Part shown: positions 25,135-33,039 of the stretch, piece after piece | Numbering within the stretch: the stretch's first letter is position 1 | Layout of the letters: each line of letters starts with the position of its first letter | DNA from: Alphaproteobacteria bacterium | GTDB lineage: Bacteria; Pseudomonadota; Alphaproteobacteria; Micropepsales; Micropepsaceae | Assembly: GCA_018970685.1 (NCBI GenBank) | Contig: JAGWVX010000001.1 | Span: forward strand, 1-63,074 | Direction: 5' to 3' | Length of the DNA stretch: 63,074 nucleotides | Notes under the pieces: model-generated | Told to the model about the DNA's origin: nothing | The model's database searches: none | The model's input: the letters and a program-made list of their open reading frames with translations, nothing else | Made by a program: the position numbers and the translations under genes

Positions 25135-25158
25135 TGTCTTTGCGTACGAACAAAGACA
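25135..25158. promoter_or_regulatory. TCTTTG-N8-CAAAGA palindrome, site 4 (DUF488/DUF1858 divergent promoter)
   Basis: TGTCTTTG-CGTACGAA-CAAAGACA, perfect 8-bp arms, the best copy in the window. It lies 52 bp before the DUF488 start and 57 bp before the DUF1858 start, midway between the two divergent genes, exactly where a shared activator or repressor would bind. Confidence 0.72.
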
Positions 25159-25214
25159 CCGGAGAACCAATGCGTCAGTTTTTGGTGCGTGGTTAGTACA
25201 CTCTAGAGGTTAGC

Positions 25215-25427
25215 TTGACCAATTCGTTCGTGCTTAACGATACAATAGATCACGTCATGCGGGCCGAACCTAGAACGATAAGAATCCTCTTGAAGCACGG
25301 GATGGCTTGCATCGGTTGCCCGATTGCGCCTTTTCACAGTCTGGAAGACGTGTGTCACGAATACGACCTTGAAAGCGGCGCTTTTCTTCGTGAACTGTCG
25401 GGCGCCCTCAATGAAAGGACTGAATGA
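25215..25427 (+). CDS. DUF1858 domain protein
   Basis: 70 residues, LNDTIDHVMRAEPRTIRILLKHGMACIGCPIAPFHSLEDVCHEYDLESGAFLRELSGAL. The CIGCPIAPFHSLEDVC stretch carries the Cys pair of DUF1858, a small domain linked to hybrid-cluster and other anaerobic Fe-S proteins. Translation starts with TTG at 25215, with AGAGG 6 bp upstream. Likely a metal- or redox-linked accessory protein of low-oxygen growth. Confidence 0.85.
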   Translation: MTNSFVLNDTIDHVMRAEPRTIRILLKHGMACIGCPIAPFHSLEDVCHEYDLESGAFLRELSGALNERTE

Positions 25428-25475
25428 TTCTACTGCCGTTCCGGCCGTGGCTAAGAGCTATTTGGCCGTTGAAAC

Positions 25476-26171
25476 TCACTGTTCTCCCGCAATCACCACG
25501 ATGGCATGGGGATCACGCAGAACGAGGTGCTGCCTACCGCCATCGACAATCCCGTTCTGCTCCCAGGCGCTTAATATCCGACTGACGGTATGCAGCGTTG
25601 TCCCCGACATCAGCCCGATTTCCTGCCGCGTGATCGGAAAAGGGATTTCTATGCCACCATCGACAGGTCGACCGCTCTGTCGAACCAGTCGAAGAACCGC
25701 ATGCGCGACACGACGCTCGACGTGCTCGGTCGAGGCCTCATGCAGCCGCTTATGTGCCTCCTCGATAGACAATCCCATATATCGGATCAACGCCAAAGAG
25801 AGTTGCGGATGACGCAGTAACAGGTCTACGAACGTTCGCTGGCTCCAGGCGAGAACCTCGCTGTCGAGAATGGCGACAGCCGTCACGGGATATGGCGCCT
25901 CATTGAATGCGGAAAGATGCCCCATTAGATCGCCGGCACCGGCCAAGCGAGTGACGATTTGGCTACCGTCCGAAGCAACTTGGATCGCCTTAAAACGGCC
26001 GTTCAGCACCAGAAAAATGACGTCCGCCTGCTGCCCCTGATCGAATGCGGCACGTCCCCGCCGTACACATCGCGGTCGCGACAACCGGACCACGTCCGCC
26101 ATAGAATCATGGCTGAGCTGCGCGAAGACCGCGAACCGCCGGATGACGCTCTTAATTTCGACGATGTCCAA
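25476..26171 (-). CDS. Crp/Fnr family transcriptional regulator
   Basis: 231 residues. An N-terminal cyclic-nucleotide-binding-like domain (about 12-120) is followed by a Crp-type winged helix (about 150-225) with recognition helix TTLHTVSRILSAWEQNGIV; His194 stands where Fnr has Glu, with Ser197 and Arg198 kept. Only one Cys (Cys35) is near the N terminus, so no Fnr-type 4-Cys cluster. It could be an NnrR/Dnr-type NO sensor or another redox regulator. It is convergent with DUF1858 and central among the palindrome-linked genes. Confidence 0.9.
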   Translation of the reverse strand: MDIVEIKSVIRRFAVFAQLSHDSMADVVRLSRPRCVRRGRAAFDQGQQADVIFLVLNGRFKAIQVASDGSQIVTRLAGAGDLMGHLSAFNEAPYPVTAVAILDSEVLAWSQRTFVDLLLRHPQLSLALIRYMGLSIEEAHKRLHEASTEHVERRVAHAVLRLVRQSGRPVDGGIEIPFPITRQEIGLMSGTTLHTVSRILSAWEQNGIVDGGRQHLVLRDPHAIVVIAGEQ

Positions 26172-26415
26172 CAGCGCTACCTCAGCCCGGCTCCACGCTG
26201 CGACTATATCAGCACCTGTGCGTCCAAATTCAATAGATGCAGATCACAATCCACTATTAGGTGCCATTCGCCCATCCGAGGTTCTGCAGTCAGCGACATT
26301 CCTTCGCACAAGCAGCAACCGATCTCACGTCGCCATGCTAAGAACTGGCACCGCGACGACCTAGCTAAGTTGAGATCCGCCCCCGAAGACGCGGTCCCTA
26401 GATTGACCACTCCCG

Positions 26416-27027
26416 TCAATGATAACCATTTCCCATGACGTAATCGCGGAGCAGGTCCTCCTCATAACCCAGCCTCTCGAACAGAGCATGGAGGACATCC
26501 CGCGCGGCAACGATGCCGATGGCTTTGCCGCGCTGGTCGACGACCGGCACCTCGCGAAAGCCAGCAAGCTTCATAACCGCCCACACGTCCTCCAGCATAT
26601 CCTCAGACCGGCAACAGAACACATCGCGTGTCATCACGACCGCACCAGACAAGGTACAAGTATGACCATGGCACTGCCCAATCCTGCGGACGATATCGGT
26701 CTTTGTCACAACCCCCGCCATGAGGCCAGAGTGGTCACACACGACAAGCAGATTTGCATTTTGCGCCGCAAGCAGTTGCGCGACTTCGGGCAGCCGAGCA
26801 TCGTATCGGATAGTAACGAGCCTGCGCCGTGCAGCGTCAAGGATCCCTCCCACGCGCAGCGCCGTCCTGCTCAAATGCCCTTCACTCCCCGGAACAGGTT
26901 TCACAAGCATAGACACCCCTTCCCGCGATGGCGTGTAACCTCCGGACCCGGCGGCATCGTCCCTCCGTGCCCCGTTCGCCCTTTTTATCCTCATGGCCAT
27001 GTCATCGATAAAGCCCAACGGCAACAT
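26416..27027 (-). CDS. CBS-domain pair protein
   Basis: 203 residues. Two CBS motifs are seen: VTIRYDARLPEVAQLLAAQNANLLVVCDHSGLMAGVVTKTDIVRRIG and MTRDVFCCRSEDMLEDVWAVMKLAGFREVPVVDQRGKAIGIVAARDVLHALF. Such pairs bind adenosyl ligands and signal energy or redox state. The ATG at 27027 overlaps the stop of the upstream AhpD-like gene (TGATG), so the two are coupled; an internal ATG at 26910 is possible. Confidence 0.88.
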   Translation of the reverse strand: MLPLGFIDDMAMRIKRANGARRDDAAGSGGYTPSREGVSMLVKPVPGSEGHLSRTALRVGGILDAARRRLVTIRYDARLPEVAQLLAAQNANLLVVCDHSGLMAGVVTKTDIVRRIGQCHGHTCTLSGAVVMTRDVFCCRSEDMLEDVWAVMKLAGFREVPVVDQRGKAIGIVAARDVLHALFERLGYEEDLLRDYVMGNGYH

Positions 27028-27377
27028 CAGTGGTGCTTCGCCGCTGCTTCGCCTTCGTCCATAGTGGTGAGCGAAACCGTCGAGTGCGCATAGGAGGCAC
27101 CCGCCCGCATCTCCGCTGCGACCCAGATTGCCTCCATCAGCTCCTGCGGCGTGGCACCGGCACGCAGTGCCGACCGCGTGTGGCCCTTAATGCAGTATGG
27201 ACATTGAGTCACGTGAGCGACAGCAAGCGCTATGATCTCCTTCGTCTTGACCGACAAGGCCCCCTCTGAGAACACTCGCTGACTGAAGGCGTCAAACGCC
27301 GCCTGGATATCCGGAGCCAGATCGCGTCTTTTGGCCCGAATTTCATTGGAGGATGGTGGATATAACGGACTCGCCAT
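27027..27377 (-). CDS. Carboxymuconolactone decarboxylase/AhpD-like protein (copy 2)
   Basis: 116 residues with the motif VTQCPYCIKGHTRSALRAGATPQELMEAIWVAAEMRAGASYAHS; the CPYC dithiol with downstream His is the AhpD/CMD active site. Small CMD-type protein, likely peroxidase or oxidoreductase accessory. It heads a two-gene unit with the CBS protein. A degenerate TCTTTG-type palindrome lies 92 bp upstream. Confidence 0.88.
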   Translation of the reverse strand: MASPLYPPSSNEIRAKRRDLAPDIQAAFDAFSQRVFSEGALSVKTKEIIALAVAHVTQCPYCIKGHTRSALRAGATPQELMEAIWVAAEMRAGASYAHSTVSLTTMDEGEAAAKHH

Positions 27378-27468
27378 ATCATTTCTCCTATCTATAGTAA
27401 CGGCTCAACCACAAGCGGGCCACCGTCATGACTTCAGACCGGCATTATGCCCGTGTCAGCCGAACGCC

Positions 27469-27488
27469 TCTTTGTGTGCGCGCAAACA
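27469..27488. promoter_or_regulatory. Degenerate TCTTTG palindrome, site 5 (CMD-CBS unit)
   Basis: TCTTTG-TGTGCGCG-CAAACA; opposite strand TGTTTG-CGCGCACA-CAAAGA. One arm is exact and the other carries one change; the spacer is 8 bp. It lies about 92 bp upstream of the CMD start at 27377. Confidence 0.4.
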
Positions 27489-27776
27489 ATCGACTGCGAC
27501 ATACTGGCGGGAGCGGATTTGCGGAACGATAGCGTCACGGAAAGACCCACCCCGACATCAGGGTGCACGACCATCAAGCTCGGGCCGTTGTTGCGCAGTC
27601 CCAGTCTTGGCAGGCGGGAGAAGCACCGTCTCCCGCGGAGTAGCGGTCACCGGGCATTGCGCCCGGCGACACGCTTGAGTGCTGGCGAGCCTTCGAACGA
27701 AAGGTAGATTCCTAACAACTACTGCAAGGCCTGTGACGTCACACCAGCATCATGTGATGGGCGAGCCAAATGGTCG
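27489..27776. other. Noncoding stretch with a hairpin, between the CMD promoter and metB
   Basis: No gene is supported here. GCGGGAGA at 27614-27621 and TCTCCCGC at 27629-27636 form an 8-bp stem with a 7-nt loop. There is no T-run, so it may be a weak terminator for metB, which ends at 27777 and is transcribed toward this region, or a decayed repeat. Confidence 0.4.
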
Positions 27777-28934
27777 TTAGGTCAGCGCTGCGAGCGCTTG
27801 GTTAAGGTCCTTAATTAGATCGTTCTGATCCTCTAAGCCCACAGACAGCCGCAGCAAGCCGTCCGTGATACCGACATCTGTCATCGTGTCAGGACTAAGA
27901 TAGGAATGTGTCATCGTCTTGGGGTGGGCGATAAGGCTTTCGGTGCCCCCCAACGATTCAGCAAGCGTGAATATCTTAAGGCTCTCGACAAAGTGCCGCA
28001 CTGCTTCTCGCCCACCTATAAGATCGAAACTCAGCATGGCGCCAAAACCCTTCTGTTGTCGCGCGGCAATGTCGTAGCCGGGATGAGCGAGTAAGCCTGG
28101 ATAATAGACTGCTGCGACTTGAGGCTGATTTTGCAGGAAGAGTGCGATCGCACCTGCTGTTCGCTCCTGCTGATGCACGCGGGTAAACAATGTCCGCAGA
28201 CCGCGCAACGTCATATAGGCATCGAAAGGAGCGCCAATTACGCCCGTAACGTTGGCCCAGTGTGCAAACGCCTCGGCGTCCGAGGCCTCTTTCGTGACGA
28301 CAGCGCCGCCAATTACGTCAGAGTGACCGTTGAGATACTTCGTGGTCGAGTGGATCACGTAATCGGCGCCCAGCCCCAAGGGTTGCTGAAGGGCAGGCGA
28401 CAAAAACGTGTTGTCCACCGCCACCTTCGCGTCCACTTCATGTGCTAAGCGAGAGATGTTAGCTATATCCACAATCCTCATAAGCGGATTACTAGGTGTT
28501 TCTACCAGCACCAGGGCCGGACCTCGTCGGAGAGCCCGCCGGACCGCCTTGTCATCCGTCTGATCAACGTATTCCACGACAAAGTCCTCGCGTTCCGAGC
28601 GCGCGTCCAGAAGCCGCATCGTGCCGGCATAGCAGTCATGCGGCGCAATTATCAGTTGATCGGATTCGACGCAGGACAGGGCCAGATTGATAGCGGCGAG
28701 CCCCGACGCCACCACAACTGCGCCAGCGCCACCCTCGAGCTTGGCGAGTGTATCAGCCAGGAGCGTGCGCGTCGGATTAGCCGTCCTGCTGTAGTCGAAA
28801 CGCCCGGGCCGCTCGAAGCCTTCAAAGGCGAATGTACTGGACAGATAAAGGGGAGGAGTGACGGCCCTGAGCGCATTATCGCCGGCAATGCCATTTGTCA
28901 CGGCAATCGTTTCCGACGCTTTAAGTTCGTCCAT
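27777..28934 (-). CDS. metB: Cystathionine gamma-synthase-type PLP enzyme
   Basis: 385 residues, Cys/Met metabolism family. Substrate and PLP motifs: SSTFAFEG, FDYSRTANPTRTLLADTLAKLEGG, VASGLAAINLAL, VETPSNPLMRIVDI, VDNTFLSPALQQPLGLGADYVIHSTTKYLNGHSD with the PLP lysine in STTKY. It would join a homoserine ester with cysteine or release sulfide. MetB, MetC or MetZ roles cannot be told apart by eye; MetB fits best. A peroxiredoxin gene precedes it by 18 bp. Confidence 0.87.
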   Translation of the reverse strand: MDELKASETIAVTNGIAGDNALRAVTPPLYLSSTFAFEGFERPGRFDYSRTANPTRTLLADTLAKLEGGAGAVVVASGLAAINLALSCVESDQLIIAPHDCYAGTMRLLDARSEREDFVVEYVDQTDDKAVRRALRRGPALVLVETPSNPLMRIVDIANISRLAHEVDAKVAVDNTFLSPALQQPLGLGADYVIHSTTKYLNGHSDVIGGAVVTKEASDAEAFAHWANVTGVIGAPFDAYMTLRGLRTLFTRVHQQERTAGAIALFLQNQPQVAAVYYPGLLAHPGYDIAARQQKGFGAMLSFDLIGGREAVRHFVESLKIFTLAESLGGTESLIAHPKTMTHSYLSPDTMTDVGITDGLLRLSVGLEDQNDLIKDLNQALAALT

Positions 28935-28952
28935 CGCTCGCTCCTCCGTCCG

Positions 28953-29594
28953 TCACTGCTGCTTCCGCAACTTGACGACCCTGAGATAGGGTTTAAGTGT
29001 CTTCCAACCCTGCGGAAAAAGCGCTTTGGCCTGCTCATCCGAAACGCTTGGCACTATGATCACTGGATCGCCTGGCTTCCAATTTACGGGCGTCGCCACC
29101 TTCTGCTGGTCCGTGAGCTGGAGGCCGTCAATGGCGCGCAGAATTTCTTGGAAATTGCGGCCGACGCTTGGCGGATAGGTAAGGATAAGGCGTATTCTTT
29201 TCTTGGGATCGATCACATAGACGGCCCGTACTGTTACCGTGGGATCGGCCTCGGGGTGAATCATATTGTAAAGGTTCGACACTTTTTTGTCCGCATCGGC
29301 CAGAATGGGATAATTTACCGGCCCGCAAGCCTGCGTTTCGGCGATATCCCCTTCCCACCGCTCGTGGGAGTCGACCGGATCGACCGAGAGTGCGATTGGC
29401 TTAATCCCACGCTTGTCCCATTCGGTTTTCAAGCGCGCGACTTCGCCCAATTCCGTGGTGCAGACCGGAGTGAAGTCTTTGGGATGGCTGAAGAGAATAC
29501 CCCAGGAATCCCCAAGCCACTTATGGAAATGGATCGCACCTTGCGTGCTGACCTGGGTGAAGTCCGGGGCTGTCTGTCCGAGCTGCAACGCCAT
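28953..29594 (-). CDS. 1-Cys peroxiredoxin (Prx6 type)
   Basis: 213 residues. The peroxidatic cysteine is in HPKDFTPVCTTELGEVARL. The long C-terminal domain with VNYPILADADKKVSNLYNM, RAVYVIDPKKRIRLILTYPPSVGRNFQEILR and TPVNWKPGDPVIIVPSVSDEQAKALFPQGW is that of the Prx6 class. It reduces peroxides and peroxynitrite, a useful neighbour to NO metabolism. It is followed by metB after 18 bp. Confidence 0.93.
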   Translation of the reverse strand: MALQLGQTAPDFTQVSTQGAIHFHKWLGDSWGILFSHPKDFTPVCTTELGEVARLKTEWDKRGIKPIALSVDPVDSHERWEGDIAETQACGPVNYPILADADKKVSNLYNMIHPEADPTVTVRAVYVIDPKKRIRLILTYPPSVGRNFQEILRAIDGLQLTDQQKVATPVNWKPGDPVIIVPSVSDEQAKALFPQGWKTLKPYLRVVKLRKQQ

Positions 29595-29660
29595 TGTTAT
29601 CTCCTTTCAAGATGATTTCCTTGCTCGTTGAGTTGCTGTCCCTACCTGACGCCCAATCTG

Positions 29661-30011
29661 TCATTTCGCCGCCACCAAATCGAGGCAAACAGCAATTGCC
29701 GCGGTGGCGATCACGGTAAGATCGCTTGCCCCTTCTTCTGGAACATCGAGACCACCTTTGACGACGTTCACGTTGACACTGCCATGTGGCAGTGCGGCCT
29801 TTATCGCAGAACGGTTGACTTCTTCGGGTCGCTGCACGCCGACAGTAACATCAATGGCTATTGTATCGAGATCGACATGCAAAGTGCGAACCAATGCCAA
29901 CGAACTATGATGAATGGCGTCTTCAACGGCACGAACCGCGGCTTTAGTATAATCGCACCCGTGCAAATCATTTCCGGTACCAATTTCGAGAAAGATTCGT
30001 TTCGCCGTCAT
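29661..30011 (-). CDS. Lin0512 family protein
   Basis: 116 residues, MTAKRIFLEIGTGNDLHGCDYTKAAVRAVEDAIHHSSLALVRTLHVDLDTIAIDVTVGVQRPEEVN, which matches the Lin0512 family (ring-forming small proteins, function unknown). The start at 30011 has a GGAGG-type Shine-Dalgarno just upstream (in GGCGGAGGTGAC). The 650 bp before it carry no gene. Confidence 0.8.
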   Translation of the reverse strand: MTAKRIFLEIGTGNDLHGCDYTKAAVRAVEDAIHHSSLALVRTLHVDLDTIAIDVTVGVQRPEEVNRSAIKAALPHGSVNVNVVKGGLDVPEEGASDLTVIATAAIAVCLDLVAAK

Positions 30012-30693
30012 GTCACCTCCGCCTGAGAAATCTGCACATTCCAACACCACTCCATGGCCAAATTTATGACCCAACCCGAATGGTACTCGGCACAACATTT
30101 CGAACAGAGATATGCCAAAAATGCCTTGATACTCGGAACGACGCAGGAGAGTTCTCGATCGCCCAGATAGGCTCCGATGTTCCCACCCAACATAGTTCAG
30201 AACTTGTCACCACTGCGGCCTCCAACCGCAAATCCGGAGAAATGCAATCTGCCGATCACATCACGTCAAGCGGCCTCTCGTTGCACACCTTATGTCAGTC
30301 GTAAGGAGAGATGTTTGTTCTAGCTCAAAGTCCGGCCTAGGCGGCAAGCCCGTTCGATCCCGCGAGGTCCTTGGCGCGCATGGAGGCTTGGGACCTTACT
30401 GTTCTGCGAGAACAGTGAAAGCGCGAGATACCTTTTGATGTTTGAGCCCTGTGACACTGATGGTACCATAACGGACGCTGTATCGCAGTTTTGCGGTTTA
30501 TACTGATTGAGCGGAGCCCGAATTGCCGCGGAGATCGAATGCCGAATTTGCCATGAGGTGGCCCAACATCATGGGCAAGGGAATACGTCGGCAGACGCCG
30601 CCCAATGGAACAAGGGTAGCCACAAGTTCGGTGATGGCAAGACTATCCGGGGTGTGCATAAATCGTAAAGCTTTGGTCTATTTGACGAACGCG
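30012..30693. other. Long noncoding stretch with an inverted repeat and a weak operator
   Basis: About 680 bp without a supported gene. ACTGTTCT-GCG-AGAACAGT at 30398-30416 is a perfect 8-bp inverted repeat. TGTTTG-TTCTAGCT-CAAAGT at 30312-30331 is a weak version of the TCTTTG operator. A 9-codon frame with TAAGGAG before its ATG begins at 30312 and may be chance. Nothing else stands out. Confidence 0.45.
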
Positions 30694-31269
30694 TTATCGT
30701 TTCGCAGCGATGCATGACGCCGCCAGGGCGTAGAATGATGAGGCTGCCGTCGGGCAATGATCGGCCAAGCCGGAAACGAGATCGGCGGTGATTTGGCCGA
30801 AGTGCAGGATCGCGCCGCCATGCTGGTTGACGAACAGCTCGGCGTCGGACTTGCGCGCGAAAGACGCGAAGGTCGGTCCCATCTCGCCCGCCAGCGGCTG
30901 CCAAGCGACATAATAGGCCTTGCGGGCGTTCGTGAAGGTTGACGGCGAATCGGATGGATGGTTCCAGTCGATGCGGGCCGTGTCCTGCACATAGAGCGAT
31001 CTCAGCCGGTGGATTTCGTCCGGCTGAGTGACGAAGGCGAAGAAATCGCGCGTACCTCCGAATTTGAGTGCCTTCGACACGCCGTCGACATACGCTTCAG
31101 CGCGCGGCCCCGGCTGCCCCTCGATATACATACCGCAGACGGTACAGACATCACCTTTCTCGATCGCGACAGCGGGCTGGTTGACATCATTTGTCTGCCG
31201 TCCGCAGCCGATCAGAAGAGCGATCGCCGCCGTTACCGCGATCAGTCGCGCCGCAAGAACCAGTTTCAC
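30694..31269 (-). CDS. nosL: NosL, copper chaperone for nitrous oxide reductase
   Basis: 191 residues. A lipoprotein-type signal (VLAARLIAVTAAIALLIGCGR) precedes the copper-binding VCTVCGMYIEGQPGPRAEAYVDG motif; Met and Cys residues deliver Cu(I) to NosZ. The GTG start at 31269 stands 3 bp after the nosY stop with GGAG in range; the longer frame to 31356 is overlapped by nosY. Last gene of the nos operon. Confidence 0.92.
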   Translation of the reverse strand: MKLVLAARLIAVTAAIALLIGCGRQTNDVNQPAVAIEKGDVCTVCGMYIEGQPGPRAEAYVDGVSKALKFGGTRDFFAFVTQPDEIHRLRSLYVQDTARIDWNHPSDSPSTFTNARKAYYVAWQPLAGEMGPTFASFARKSDAELFVNQHGGAILHFGQITADLVSGLADHCPTAASSFYALAASCIAAKR

Positions 31270-31271
31270 GT

Positions 31272-32114
31272 CTACATCTCCTGTCTGCGGAAGACCAGCA
31301 CGGCGCCGGCGAAGGGCATTCCGGCCCATGCTGCGAGCGCGCCATAAAGGACCCACGGGTGGTAGGCATGCGCGGCGGTCATGGCCATGAAGATGCCGTT
31401 GCCGCCATTGTTCCCCAATCCCACGAGGTTGATCAATCGGAAGACGTCAATCGGGTTCAGCAGCAGCAGATAAGGATAGACGGCCTGTTCGACGGCGTTA
31501 CCGCCGCTGATAACCAGCACGGCGAGCAGCAGGAGATCGAATAGGATCACCAGCATCAACCACGATAGAAGAGCGAACCCCGCGGCGCGCGCCTTCTCCC
31601 GGACCAGAACGCTGATCAGGCAGGCTAAGCCGACGAAACTCGCGCCGAGCAGGGACGCACTCGCGATGAAGGTGACGATGCTTCCCAGGGAGGCCAGGCT
31701 CCGTGTCTCGGGATTTGCCGCGAGAATGGCCACGGCTGCGGTACCAAAGCCAGCAAGGATCGCCACAGCCAGCACGCCGCTATGGCCAAGGAACTTGCCT
31801 GCCGCCAATTCAAGGCGCGACAGCGGATAGCTGAGAAGCAGCGGCAGCGTGCCGCTGTCGCGCTCGCCGACGATCGCGTCATGGGCGATGAGCAGGGCGA
31901 TGAGGGGAATGACGAATGCCGCCAGCGTGGTGAGGCTCGCCATCGTAGCGTCGAACGAGGTGAAGCCGACATGTCCCGCAGTGACGGCGCCGAAATAAGC
32001 AATCGCCAGGGCCAGTACAGCGAAGATGGCGGTGATGGCCAGCGTCCAATGGTTCCGCATGTCGTCACGGAACTCCTTGCCAGCCACGATCAGGGTGTTA
32101 TTCGCCATCATCAT
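31272..32114 (-). CDS. nosY: NosY, ABC transporter permease for NosZ maturation
   Basis: About 280 residues. N-terminal MANNTLIVAGKEFRDDMRNHWTLAIT and six membrane segments with FVIPLIALLIAHDAIVGERDSGTLPLLLSYPLSRLELAAGKFLGH are NosY features. Works with NosF and NosD to supply sulfur/assembly for the CuZ centre. The start is one of three consecutive ATG codons (32114, 32111, 32108) that overlap the nosF stop. Confidence 0.93.
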   Translation of the reverse strand: MMMANNTLIVAGKEFRDDMRNHWTLAITAIFAVLALAIAYFGAVTAGHVGFTSFDATMASLTTLAAFVIPLIALLIAHDAIVGERDSGTLPLLLSYPLSRLELAAGKFLGHSGVLAVAILAGFGTAAVAILAANPETRSLASLGSIVTFIASASLLGASFVGLACLISVLVREKARAAGFALLSWLMLVILFDLLLLAVLVISGGNAVEQAVYPYLLLLNPIDVFRLINLVGLGNNGGNGIFMAMTAAHAYHPWVLYGALAAWAGMPFAGAVLVFRRQEM

Positions 32115-33039
32115 CGCCTTTCGCCTGTTTGTCCGCACCCAGGGTCGCGTAGAGGTGCGTGAGAGACGGCTCCTTCACCGTAATGTCGCTCAAGGCCTCG
32201 ATCTGCATTAGGCGGCGCATGACGTCCATCTTGCGCGCAGCCGGCACGGCGAACTCCACCAGCGAAGGCTCGCACTGTCTTGGCGCGGCCGGAAGCTCCG
32301 CGACCCAACCTTCCTTGAGCAAGCCGTTGATCCTGCCGCTAAAGCGCGCAGTGATCGTGTCGGGCAAGCCGGCGTCCCGATGCATTTGCGACACCGTGCC
32401 TTGCGTGACGAGCCGGCCCTCCTTCAGAATCAGCGCGCGATCCAGATGCGGTTCCAGTTCGGCCAGCAGATGGGACGAAATGACCACTGTCTTGCCCTGC
32501 GATTTCAACTCGCCCACCTGCTCGAAAAAAAGCTGCGTTGCCAACGGATCAAGCCCAGTGGTCGGTTCGTCGAGCAGCAGCAGGTCCGGTGAACCGAGCA
32601 AAGCCTGGGCAAGGCCAAGGCGTTGCCGCATCCCTTTGGAATAGGTGCGTACCCGGCAACCTGCTGCGGCAGTCAAACCGACACGATTGAGCAGTACATC
32701 GGCCTCATTGGCCGCCACCCGCTTGAGCCGTGCGAAATAATCTAGGACCTCACGTCCTGTCAGATTGTCATAGAAAGCGACGTTCTCCGGCAGGTATCCG
32801 ATGCGGGCGTGCAGCTGGCGACCTTCGAGTCCGGCGGGAGAATAGCCCAGCGCGCGGACCGTCCCTTCGGATGGCGCGATGAGACCTAGCACCAGTTTGA
32901 TCAGCGTCGTCTTGCCCGCACCGTTATGGCCGAGCAGGCCGATCACCTGACCTTCGGACATCTCCGCCGACAGCCCCTTCAGGACTGCGGCGGCGCCATA
33001 GCGCTTCGTCACCGTGGAGAATTCAACGGCGTTCGGCAT
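32098..33039 (-). CDS. nosF: NosF, ABC transporter ATPase
   Basis: 313 residues. Walker A GLLGHNGAGKTTLIK, signature YSKGMRQRLGLAQAL, Walker B LLLLDEPTTGLDPLA and switch His in VVISSHLL are intact. Powers the NosFY complex. Overlaps the end of nosD by 17 bp and nosY by about the same, so translation is coupled. Confidence 0.94.
   Translation of the reverse strand: MPNAVEFSTVTKRYGAAAVLKGLSAEMSEGQVIGLLGHNGAGKTTLIKLVLGLIAPSEGTVRALGYSPAGLEGRQLHARIGYLPENVAFYDNLTGREVLDYFARLKRVAANEADVLLNRVGLTAAAGCRVRTYSKGMRQRLGLAQALLGSPDLLLLDEPTTGLDPLATQLFFEQVGELKSQGKTVVISSHLLAELEPHLDRALILKEGRLVTQGTVSQMHRDAGLPDTITARFSGRINGLLKEGWVAELPAAPRQCEPSLVEFAVPAARKMDVMRRLMQIEALSDITVKEPSLTHLYATLGADKQAKGDDDGE

Noticed and set aside
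27614-27636. Hairpin GCGGGAGA/TCTCCCGC as a terminator
   Set aside because: No T-run on either strand; noted only within the gap entry.
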